Below, one piece after another: positions 55,441 to 64,000 of a stretch of 64,000 bases of DNA (positions within the stretch are counted from its first letter, which is position 1; each line of letters starts with the position of its first letter). The notes beneath the pieces are model-generated. The model saw only the letters and a program-made list of their open reading frames with translations. It did not search any database and was not told the origin of the DNA. Made by a program: the position numbers and the translations under genes. This DNA comes from Acanthococcus lagerstroemiae (taxonomy: Eukaryota > Arthropoda > Insecta > Hemiptera > Eriococcidae): positions 32,492,038 through 32,556,037 of the forward strand of contig CM063109.1 of the NCBI GenBank assembly GCA_031841125.1. Direction: 5' to 3'.

Positions 55441-57971
55441 TCAACCTAAGGCTGAACCGACCTTCAATTTGAACTCAATAACCCTGAAAACCCACAGGCG
55501 TACTTCGATTTAATTACTTTTGCAAATGAAAGCTGTAAGAATTCTTGATTTCAGTTCTTTTTAAAAGTGATCAAACACAAAAAAAACAACCAAATTCATG
55601 CTGTAGCTTATCAGAGTTGGGAAAGGGGGAGAAAAAACTTCCGTGACAGAGGTTGGTGAGGGAGAGAAACGAGCCCAGAGGTAATTAGCAACCTGGGCTG
55701 CCAGCTAAACTTCGTAACATGGAAAAATGCTAAAAGTTCAGCGATTCCTTTCATAAGACCGATATTAAATACGCAATAGTATACAGGGTTATTTGAGCCC
55801 CCCTTCCCCCTCAACAATTGTTCTGAGATAATTACGAAAAAATGTTGAAAAAAATACGTGTGTCTCCATGAGAGACACGAAGTGTAGTAACACTTTATAT
55901 GCTTTTGTACCATAATAAAATAATTTAAAAAATTTCCATGGAAATTTCTGTTAACAACATGGCTGCAGACTGCAGTCGCGCAGGGCGCAGCAAAGATTGA
56001 GATCAATAAGCACATGGCTGGAAGAAAAGTAAATTTCCATGGAAATGTTAACCACTGAACTGAATTATCACCATGAAGAGCTAAATCATATGAACTGGCT
56101 TCGTGTTGGGGGTATGGAAACCACACCACACATAGGTACAAATGAAGAGTTATCTGTCAAAAGGACCCCTATCAGCAATTATGGTTTTGAGAAAAACAAC
56201 TTCAAAGTCTTCAAGCTGAAATATTTCTTTCAGACTGATTTTTACTGAAAAATATGTTATTATAAGAAGTGTTCACGGTGACTCCATTAACAAAAATGAC
56301 TGATTAATTGTTCAGTTCGTCCAGAAACAAACGCGGACAAATTAAGAAAGAAGGAAGATGACAGGGGCACTTTTTAGAGCGATGGGAAAATTAGTGTGGT
56401 GGGACGTGTCGTGGTTTATCAGTAGCTGTTTTTCCATGATAATATTAGTGAGTTTTATGCATTTACTTAGTCTTCTACTTTGCTTGTGTTCATACATTAA
56501 CACAACTTATGAGACAACATAATTCCTAACTTACTGAATGATGATTTATTGTCAATTCTCGTGATTGAAGCTATGTAGTAGCGAAGATGCCTCTCCCTGC
56601 TCATAACGCAACCAAAATGTGTAATTTTTGAGGTATATTATCGTGGACGGAGTTACTCGCTGTTCACTCTATTGCAAATGTAATGTATGCTTGGTCTCAT
56701 TGACTATACGATAAGTTTGTGCACATTTCAGCATAGTAGAATCGATGTTGATACAATGCGTTTGGAATCATTTATTGGCGCCAATTTTGCTGAATAGCAT
56801 ATGTATGTACATAGAGCGGGAGGTGAGGGGGGTTCTCATAAAATAGGACACGGAGAATTCGAAAATCAGCATCTCCACAAAAAGGGCCACCGCTCGACAG
56901 GGGCCCTTTTGACAGATAACTCCTCAATGCGTACAATCCCACACATATCAGCAATGCGAGACTGTTCGTTCGGCAATATTAGACCCTCGAAATCATATAT
57001 CAAATGTATTGCCTACTCTTTTGTTGGAAGGTGAATTAATTTCTGTACCCAGTTTTTTTGTGTAGAATTTTTTGCACATAACGTTACATGTTTTTTAAGT
57101 TTGGCAATCCTTTTAAAATATCCATACAAAAAAAAATTAATGGTAAAAAAGAGTGTCATCACATATAGAAATTTGTGCCCCTGCCCCCTCCCAACAAAAA
57201 AAAAATCAGTTTGGGCTCGGGTTACTCTTGAATACCGTAAGTGATATACCATTTATAAAATAATTGAAAATTGCAATTTTTCTTTTACAATTAATCATCT
57301 TTTCATACTGGAAACTACATTTTCCTTCATTATTACTTGGTCAAATCTGAAAATTTAATATCAAATTCAAATTCATCGTTGAAAAATACATATAAAACCC
57401 ACTTTCAAAAGTCCTAGTCTAATTTATACAAGACAAATAAATTGCTGTGGGTACAATTATTGTACCTATGTGTGGTGGTGACGTACTTTTTTTTTAAATA
57501 TTATGGTATTTTAGAGTTGATAACAGGGCTGCAGATTGTAAAAGTCAGCCACTGAATTCGTGTCGGAGAATCGTATGGGGGGGGGGGGCGTGTTACGGTT
57601 TTTGCTCAAGTATACCCAGTAGTAAAAGCATAGCTAATAATAAACTTCCATGGAAATGTCAACCTCTGAATTCGTTAAGGAGGGAGCGTTCCGGGGGAAC
57701 GAGAATCATGTAGTTAGAGAAGAACGAACAAGAACGGAAACGAGATGATTTTTTTGTTTTTCCAACACCTCTGCAGCGGGCACAAAGGTAAAATCAGTGG
57801 CATGCGGTGATTTTTCCTAGGAGGTAAGCGAGAAGGGTATATGTGAAGTAAGAATCAGCATAAAAGTATGAAACATGCTACTACAAAACGGCATTGATGA
57901 CATTACTCAAATTGTTCCCGTGCAGGGTCATTCCACATGCGTTTGTTCTTTTCTGTGACGAATAATAGACC
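55441..57971. other. No intact gene recognised
   Basis: Mixed AT-rich sequence with short accidental frames. A small inverted repeat (AAAGGGCC...GGCCCTTTT) lies at about 56880-56912. A GAACGA-type low-complexity patch at about 57700-57750 matches 59630-59690. Confidence 0.4.
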
Positions 57972-58241
57972 CAGGGACATACCACTGAAGAGTTTTCCTT
58001 GGGGGGGAGGGGAATTTGTGAAAGTCCCAACTGACGCAACTTAAAATTACCAAGTATTAAAGCAAAAAAAAAAAAAAACCTTTTGACTTGGATTCTTCCA
58101 ACATTGCAACTCAATTCCCAAGTATCAAAACAAAAAAACAACAAAAAAAACCTCTTGACTTGTTGGATTTTGAAAATTTTCCAACTGCTGAGGGAAGAAT
58201 TCTTACAGGGGGGAGGTGTCCGCCCTATCGGTACGTCCCTG
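57972..58241 (-). mobile_element. hAT-type MITE (CAGGGACRTACC family), complete copy
   Basis: Termini CAGGGACATACC and GGTACGTCCCTG, with flanks AATAGACC / AATAGACA (7 of 8). Sequence relatives lie at 61900-62135 and 2340-2435, both inverted relative to this one. Confidence 0.8.
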
Positions 58242-58597
58242 AATAGACATGGCCGACAAAACAGTTTTCCACCATGTTCACGACCGGTTAACCACAAAAT
58301 GTTTTGATACGTGGCAATGTCTAGTAAAACTCGAACCACCACTCTTTGGCATAGTTTTTAAAAATGGTAATTCTGGTTTAGGCTTCCCATCATTAATAAT
58401 CTCTAATTGCTCATTAAGAGTAAGTCGCGAAAACGGTTTCTCAAAATGAGATCTCGAATACGCATTTTTGGGGGCAAAAGAACACGGAGCATTCGAACAC
58501 AACGCGTTGACTAGTAGAAGAGTCCCCTTGGCACTGATGCGATGCCCGAAAGGGCAGTTTCCGGTGCGGGGGTGCGGTGTCTCAGAGGCCACTTTGG

Positions 58598-58870
58598 CAG
58601 GGCCTGATTTAGGCACTTGCGGGCCCGGGGCCCAAATTTTGTGTGGGCCCCTAAAAAAATTTTTCTAGCAACATTGATCACATTATTTTCATTATTATTA
58701 TGAATATCGTCATCCATCATCATCGTCATTATTATTAGGTTTTTTTAAATTTTTTTAAGAGCTGTTCAATAACATCCATCATCAGTTCTACGGAATTAGT
58801 TATAGGATGTGCGGTCCCCCAATTTGTGTGGGCCCGGGGCCCGGCCCCCCCCCCCCCAAATCTGGCCCTG
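58598..58870. mobile_element. hAT-type MITE with perfect 8-bp duplication CACTTTGG
   Basis: Begins CAGGGCCTGATTTAG, ends CTGGCCCTG, and is flanked on both sides by CACTTTGG. The subterminal GGGCCCGGGGCCC palindromes occur at both ends. The interior includes an ATTATTATT-rich segment. Confidence 0.9.
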
Positions 58871-59429
58871 CACTTTGGCATGCGTGCATCGCCATACGTC
58901 TCACCACACCAGTAGAAGAACCTAATCACACTTCACTATCAACTTCGACACTCGTGTGTAGCCAAGCCGAGGCAAGTCTGACTCAAAGCACTTCCGGAAC
59001 GCAATCAAACGCACAGCCGGTTTTGTCACGTTGAACATGCTAGTGTGTTTTTGTGCTGGTAATTAACACGGAGGCGGAGCCTAAGTCGTGCAATGTCGTA
59101 CATGCAGTATGGAAAAGAAGCGATAGATCCGACGTATACCTTGCTGGCCTATACAAATATACATGTTAAGAGGATTGCCGAATGCCAAACAGTATACATC
59201 TCCCGTGAATTTATTATATACTTTAAGCGTAAGAGTCGTAAGCGTCAATACAGTCGCTGTTTTGCCCAATGTTTCATTATCTTTCATTTGTTACATGTTG
59301 AAGTTGATATTTTCAGGGTAAGCAGCGCTTACCTTGCTTGCCTGGAATGCACGCCATTGCGTAAAATTCTGAAAGTCTAAAAACCAATTATATATTTTTT
59401 AAATGAAAAAATCAAACTGCAGTACTGCA

Positions 59430-59690
59430 CCACTGTTGGAAGAACAAACAAGAATGAAAACGAGAACATGATGCGATTGAGAACGAGAACGCAAAACGGG
59501 AACAAGACCAAGGTGGGAACAAGAACGGGAATAGGAACAGTAACAATATGGAAATTGGAACAAGAACGAGAACTGGCATGTTGGTAATTTTAAGGTAAAG
59601 AGAACGAAGAACATGAATGAGAACCATCCTGTTAGAGAAGAATGAACGAGAACGATGATTTTTGCGTTCCCCCAACACTGTTTGTGAGTT
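59430..59690. repeat. GAACRA hexamer-rich low-complexity block
   Basis: GAACAA, GAACGA and GAACGG hexamers are strung together with small spacers. The right end (AGAGAAGAATGAACGAGAACG) is shared with 57715-57745, so this is probably the body of an interspersed repeat. Confidence 0.55.
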
Positions 59691-59759
59691 GACCTAACGT
59701 CTCATATTCAAGTAATTTGTACTGTAGAACCATATATGTATTACACGATTTTCCCGTAT

Positions 59760-59915
59760 TGTTCTAATTCACGCGGTACAGATGTACAATAGTTTGCAGT
59801 TGACATGTATACGCGGTTTGCAGTTCACACATGCGTTCCTCCACTTCTTTTCGGCTCAGTTTGCAGTTCATACATCCGGTCCCCCTCTCAGTTTGCAATT
59901 CATATGCGCCCTGAA
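59760..59915 (+). repeat. TTTGCAGTT-CA repeats
   Basis: The words GTTTGCAGTT(G/C)A or GTTTGCAATTCA followed by CAT/CAC recur four times with irregular spacing. No other signal was seen. Confidence 0.4.
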
Positions 59916-60013
59916 AAACGCTTGGTCACACAGCAATAAAAATGTCTACTGACTTTGAATAGGTTTTTTTTCCTCCAACGATTGAAAAATTTACTTATAT
60001 TTTGGAAAATAGA

Positions 60014-60023
60014 AACATTATTT
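60014..60023 (-). terminator. Poly(A) signal for the minus-strand exon
   Basis: On the minus strand ACAATAAATA lies about 45-50 bases after the stop codon at 60069, a normal distance for a short insect 3'UTR. Confidence 0.45.
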
Positions 60024-60068
60024 ATTGTAATGCAGTACAAAATCAATAAAAATATCTAATAACAGGCT

Positions 60069-60371
60069 TTAACAACACTGCGACCATATTGCGGAGTTTT
60101 GACTTTCGATTTTCTCGTTATATAAATTCTCCAAAGTCGCTTGTATAGAATCGGAGTCGTCGACCAGAGTGTAAACCGTGTCCACGCTATATCTAATTCC
60201 CAGTTTTTCTAATGTAGCCGAGCTGAATGACATCTGGCTGATCAACGATGAGATTCTGTCTTCTCTGTTCTCAAATGTCGTATAATCTGGGTAGAAAAAT
60301 TCGTCACTGAATTCTGAATCGCTCGTGGACTTTGTGCTCGGCTTGCGCTTTCTTCTGACTATTTTCAGTCT
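60069..60371 (-). CDS. Terminal coding exon of an unrecognised gene
   Basis: On the minus strand a pyrimidine-rich acceptor (CTTCGTTTTCAG) opens a phase-0 frame of 100 codons that ends in TAA at 60069-60071. It is followed by a poly(A) signal. The predicted protein end starts basic (RLKIVRRKRKPS), then is Ser/Asp/Glu-rich, with blocks SDEFFYPDY, DRISSLISQMS, SATLEKLGIRYSVD and TVYTLVDDSDSI, ending IWSQCC. The residue mix and lack of repeats suggest a real host exon. I do not recognise the family. Upstream exons were not found, because the adjacent intron is filled with nested MITEs. It has no early Met, so a simple ATG-to-stop scan would miss most of it. Confidence 0.55.
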   Translation of the reverse strand, partial: RLKIVRRKRKPSTKSTSDSEFSDEFFYPDYTTFENREDRISSLISQMSFSSATLEKLGIRYSVDTVYTLVDDSDSIQATLENLYNEKIESQNSAIWSQCC

Positions 60372-60489
60372 CTGAAAACGAAGAGTAAAATTATAGAATA
60401 AATATTAAATGTCTACATCGTCGACTTCAGGTAGATGTACCTCATGAAACTTCTGAGGTCATAGTCACTTTTGGGGGATTTTCACCAGA

Positions 60490-60900
60490 TACGCAAATAG
60501 GGCTGAGAACTGAGGGGGGGGCTTAAGCCCCCTTATTATAAAGTAACACCAACCCCGCATCATTTTCTTTGGTAATTTTTCAGTGTTTGGGAGGTTATTT
60601 AGAAGTTTGGGGGGCTAAGCCCAGGCCCGGATTAATGCACGGGCCCTCGGGGCCCGTGCCCAGGGTGGAACATTTTTGAGGGGCGGAAAAATTTTTGAGT
60701 ATAATATACAAAAATGCATTCCCAGCTTGCAACTCCCAAGTTCAAAACTAATACAAGCAAAACTTTTGAAAAAAATCCAAATAGAAGTTTGTTACAACTT
60801 GAAATTGCTTGAAGGGAGGAGGGGGTGCTTCTAAGGGAGTGCCCAGGAGCGCTCACGACCTTAATCCAACCCTGGCTAAGCCCCCTATTTGTGTCTACGA
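60490..60900. mobile_element. Outer MITE carrying a nested insertion
   Basis: CAAATAGGGCT...GGGGGCTTAAGCCCC at the left and GGCTAAGCCCCCTATTTGTG at the right form an inverted pair. Between them lies the complete hAT MITE at 60622-60874, so the outer element is the older one. Confidence 0.5.
60622..60874. mobile_element. hAT-type MITE with perfect 8-bp duplication GCTAAGCC
   Basis: Starts CAGGCCCGGATTAA, ends TTAATCCAACCCTG, and is flanked on both sides by GCTAAGCC. It contains GGGCCC-type palindromes near the left end. Confidence 0.9.
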
Positions 60901-61790
60901 TTTTCACCAACTTGATACAATACTATATCATGGAATATGAGAGGAAAATAGTGATATACGACGAATGTAAGCAGAGGTGGAAATCTGTATTTTCTCAGGC
61001 GGGTGAAGTGGGCAAGAATTTTCTAATTTTAGGTACACGAGCAATAAGAAAAATAAGTTTTCGCCTCAGAAATCTCTTAGCAAATGCTCTCTTACTCTTA
61101 TTTTTTGTATCTAATATGGAAAAAATCGTGCTCAGTAGCGATTTTCAGAGGTTGTCCCGTCACCACTGATCGCCATTATTGTGGTATGCAGCATGAGTCA
61201 AAAGAGAGGGATGCAACACAAAACTCGTATTCACTACTTCCTCTCCAGTTTCGGCCATTTTCAGCCACCTAATTATGGCATTTTGAGGAGAGTTATAAAA
61301 AAAATGATGAGATTTTCCTTGTGTAGAATTAAACGAAAAACAATTTTTGTTTAAAGATTTTTCTCCCACAGCTGATATTCCTTAAGTTTCTCTAAAAAAC
61401 TTATTTATCAGGATGTCCAGCTCTGAACCCTGAGGGACGAGGCCAATCCGAAATTTGTAGGGACTTTCAGTACGTATGTTGACTAGGAAGTTCAACCATA
61501 CTTCCGTACCAAATTTCAACTTTTTCCGGATGTCTTGCAAATTCATTTTTCAATGACGTCATTAGCCGGGACTAATATTTTTCTCAGCACCTCTGAATAC
61601 TCAAAATTACGTATAAGCAATGAATAAAACCTATGAATCGAATACCATCTTCTCTTTTTCTGACTTTGCTCTCAACTTGAGCCCTGGAATCCGCCTTTTC
61701 GAGTATTACCTCAGAGACGTCAGAGAGGCTGTTAGGGCTGTCTTAGCTCTCTTCTCTACTTGCCGAAAAACCGGTCTAGGTCGAAATGTA
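60900..61790. other. No gene recognised
   Basis: Short open frames on both strands (for example + strand 60932-61169) without recognised motifs. It could include further exons of the minus-strand gene, but none could be joined. Confidence 0.35.
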
Positions 61791-61794
61791 GCGA

Positions 61795-61867
61795 GTCGCT
61801 ACGTGGGCTCGAACCCCGGACCTCCGGATTCCGAGACCAGCGTGCTATTCCCTCAGCCAACCAGACC
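61795..61867 (-). other. tRNA-derived sequence (probable SINE head)
   Basis: On the minus strand an A-box-like TGGCTGAGGGAATAGC and a good B box GGTTCGAGCC lie about 30 bases apart, in a 73-base tRNA-length unit. The acceptor arms do not pair and the anticodon stem is imperfect, so it is not a working tRNA. A SINE or tRNA pseudogene is the best reading. Confidence 0.5.
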
Positions 61868-61899
61868 TCACATCGAATTCCATCATGGAAAACTGACTA

Positions 61900-62135
61900 A
61901 TATTTTACCCTCCTCCCAGTGCTATCAACGGGAGGGGGAATTTTACCCCCTGTAGGAATTTTTCACTCAGCAGTTGGGAAAATTTACCATTTCAGTCAGG
62001 CAGAGTTGGAAAAATGTAACAAGTCAAAGGTTTTTTTTTTTTTGCTTTGGTACTTGGGAATTTTGAGTTGAGTCAGTTGGGACTTTCATAATTCGCCCCC
62101 CCCCCCGGAAAAATTCTTCGGTACCTACGTCCCTG
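61900..62135 (+). mobile_element. hAT MITE, CAGGGACGTACC family, left end decayed
   Basis: Matches the reverse complement of 57972-58241 in order: CCCCCTGTA.GAATT, CTCAGCAGTTGG, ACAAGTCAA.GG, a T run, GCTTTGGTACTTGG, AGTCAGTTGGGACTTTCA and GGTACCTACGTCCCTG. The right terminus is intact; the left could not be defined. Confidence 0.65.
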
Positions 62136-62639
62136 TGTAAAACTACCCCGTGAATTGGACCCTGTAAATTGACTCCTACCTTGAATTTCAATCTTTATCA
62201 TTCCCCTTCCCCCTTTTTTTGAGACTCCAGGGTCGTTAACCCACCTTGGGAAATCAAGTTATCTTAATTTTGATCTATATTGACTAAACTTTTGAAATCT
62301 GAGAAAATAAATTTTTAACGCAATTAAGGACTGAGAAAAAAGTCAATCGATGTACAAGAGGGGGGGGGGGTCCTGTGCAAAATTCGGATGGTCGAGAATA
62401 AGGGCCATCTCTCGGCATTTACAGTGTCATAAGCAATATTTTCAATTCGGACATCAGCGGTTTTCATAGTGTCTGAAAAGTACCCCAGAGAGGTCGAATT
62501 TTATCCCTTTTTTGGACAAGTTTTCTCCCATTCATTTCACTATTGTATTATTTTGCAACCTTGCGTAGATCATTAGAAAATCTTCCTTCAGTTGGATTAC
62601 ATTTACTAATGAGTGAAAAAAAAAAACAGTGAACTTAAG

Positions 62640-63450
62640 CATTGATAATTTTACAAAATCAAAACCAACTCCTCAGTATTTGGTACGTACTCTCTATCAA
62701 CAACAATTTCTTCCATTTCAGACTAAATCCCCCTCAATCAATCTTTACCGTCGAACTCACAGCAATCTATTTCTGACTTATAGCACTCCTAAACTTTTTC
62801 TGCCTGGCTTCCTTCATTCTTCTCTTTGCAGACTCCCTCAGCTCACTGCCATCCACTTAGTACCTCTATCTCTCGAACACCAATGCCCAGCGCATTCACA
62901 TCTTACGTCACTCGTTATCCTCCGAAAAAATCACTCTTTCTTTTCTCCTAGCTTCCCGAGTACGCTGAAATCCAGGACAGCTAATTGGTGGGTGCTGCTG
63001 CCAGGAACCCTCATCTCAACTGTCGATATCCTCTAATTACTCTTTCGACACAAAGTGCCTTCTCCAAAATATGATCACCACACAGTGGCAGGGAAATGGT
63101 CCTTATTCCCCTCAAATTTCCTTCCTATTAAACTGTGACTGTCCCCCTCTGTAATTTATTTTCTTTCCGCAGAATTTTATCTATCCTCAATCGCCTGAGA
63201 TTAGGTTGACCCATTCTGTCCTCCTGTCGGGCTTAGAACCTACCTCTGTTCTTTTTGTCGCTTCGAAAACGCACTCACAATATCCCAATTACTTTTATCC
63301 TGCCCGGCTTTTCCGATCCTCTTTGTAACTTCTGATGCAGTCAGTCCATTCATATCCAGTCTGCGATCCGCCTTTTTCGTACCTCTTGACGTCCGAAATC
63401 TGTAATCTCTCAAATTATGGGGTACACTGTCCTTAGTATAGCTAGTGAAA
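62640..63450 (+). pseudogene. LINE 3' end with RNase H remnant
   Basis: C-rich + strand sequence unlike its surroundings. Read across stops it gives FADSLSSL (RNase H-like DS motif) at about 62825, an LPEYAEIQ..AARNPHL block at about 62950-63010 matching the usual 'PGH.GI.GNE.AD.AA' region, and SILNRLRLG with LLSGLEP at 63185-63240. A Cys-containing end follows. This is the C-terminal order of Jockey/I-type LINE ORF2. It is heavily decayed. Confidence 0.5.
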
Positions 63451-63639
63451 AAAAACAACTAATTTTTTACCGAAAAAGGTGAAGTTGGAATGTTGACTTT
63501 CGCGAGTGAAATATTGTCGATTGACGTCACTAAATTGTGTGACAGGAACGCCTGGTAATTTTTTTTGTCGGTAAGAGAGATTGTTATGAAAACTCAAACG
63601 AAACCAATGAAGTATTCAGTGGTTGAGAATTACCTTCAC

Positions 63640-63870
63640 AAATCGACTGGCCGGTTATTACCTTACCATAAAGTGGATAAAAAAATATTTAAATTAAATA
63701 TTTTTAAGTTTATTAAATATATAATTATAATTAAGGAAGGAATTTTTAAAATGAAGTTTAATAAAAATAAATTTATTCAATTAATATTTTTATTTAAAGA
63801 TTTTATTCAGAAAAAAAAAAAATGGGAAGAATCCTAATTTAATTCATAAAGTAAAAATAATAAAAAATTT
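63640..63870. other. Extremely AT-rich block
   Basis: Over about 200 bases G+C falls to roughly 15%, with runs of ATTTAAATTAAATATTT type. An open frame to 63837 gives a Lys/Ile/Asn/Phe-rich peptide. A purine stretch (AAGGAAGGAA) stands before an ATG at 63751. This composition is unlike the rest of the window. It could be an AT-biased repeat or a fragment from an organelle or symbiont; nothing identifies it. Confidence 0.35.
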
Positions 63871-64000
63871 ATTTGGGGCTACTTTGAACGTTGGGCGCTA
63901 CTTTGAACAGAGCACTTTTCACTTTGGCGTATGCTGATTGTGAAGCTATGAATTATTTTTCCGCGTTTCTTCGACACCAGACAACTAGACACTTGAAGGA

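Noticed and set aside
55611..56141. 176-codon minus-strand frame
   Set aside because: No motif, splice partner or codon pattern supports it, and it lies in repeat debris. It is noted as the longest unexplained frame there.
61795..61867. Functional tRNA gene
   Set aside because: The A and B boxes are good, but the acceptor and anticodon stems do not pair properly.
63240..63458. 72-codon minus-strand frame ending in KRQKEQR
   Set aside because: It is the opposite strand of a LINE 3' end whose + strand reading shows the expected RLRLG and LLSG motifs in order.

Overview
The window looks like nuclear DNA from an insect. It is AT-rich, its short introns (often 75-100 bp) follow GT..AG, and the protein-coding exons match insect gene families. 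The dense load of RTE- and Jockey-type LINE debris, hAT MITEs and a Helitron fragment would fit a hemipteran (for example a scale insect or aphid relative), but that placement is an impression from repeat style and was not tested. Calls rest on reading exons, splice sites and conserved motifs by eye; no database search was run.

Layout. 1-10.7 kb is a repeat-rich stretch with no intact gene that I can support. 10.7-17.8 kb (+) carries a 15-16 exon HDAC6-type deacetylase whose first catalytic domain is intact and whose second has lost its recognisable metal-binding and catalytic motifs. Its intron 14 holds a 1.7 kb satellite-like array. 19.1-19.9 kb (+) encodes a small protein consisting of an acidic N-terminus and an HDAC6-type ubiquitin-binding zinc finger (ZnF-UBP). 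In most animals this finger is the C-terminus of HDAC6 itself. 22.3-25.4 kb (-) is an eight-exon GPI mannosyltransferase 4 (PIG-Z/SMP3 family). 26.7-36.3 kb (+) is a ten-exon cytoplasmic poly(A)-binding protein. Its intron 6 contains a decayed transposase-like gene, and its last two exons plus 3'UTR are tandemly duplicated just downstream. 37.6-60 kb is almost entirely mobile-element remains: a foldback element, Helitron helicase, RTE endonuclease/RT pieces, a Jockey-like RT, a TIR element nested inside an RTE copy, and hAT MITEs with 8-bp target-site duplications. At 60.1-60.4 kb (-) there is a 100-codon open terminal exon with a splice acceptor and a poly(A) signal, from a gene I do not recognise. 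The last 4 kb hold MITEs, a tRNA-derived sequence, a LINE 3' end and an extremely AT-rich block.

The most interesting system is the HDAC6 locus. The three modules of HDAC6 (CD1, CD2, ZnF-UBP) lie in the usual order within 9.3 kb. However, CD2 appears inactive and the ubiquitin-binding finger appears to have its own start codon, downstream of a stop codon and a poly(A) signal. This suggests gene fission, giving a deacetylase with an HDAC10-like 'active plus pseudo-domain' layout and a free ubiquitin-tail-binding protein. Transcript data would decide between fission and an alternatively spliced single gene.
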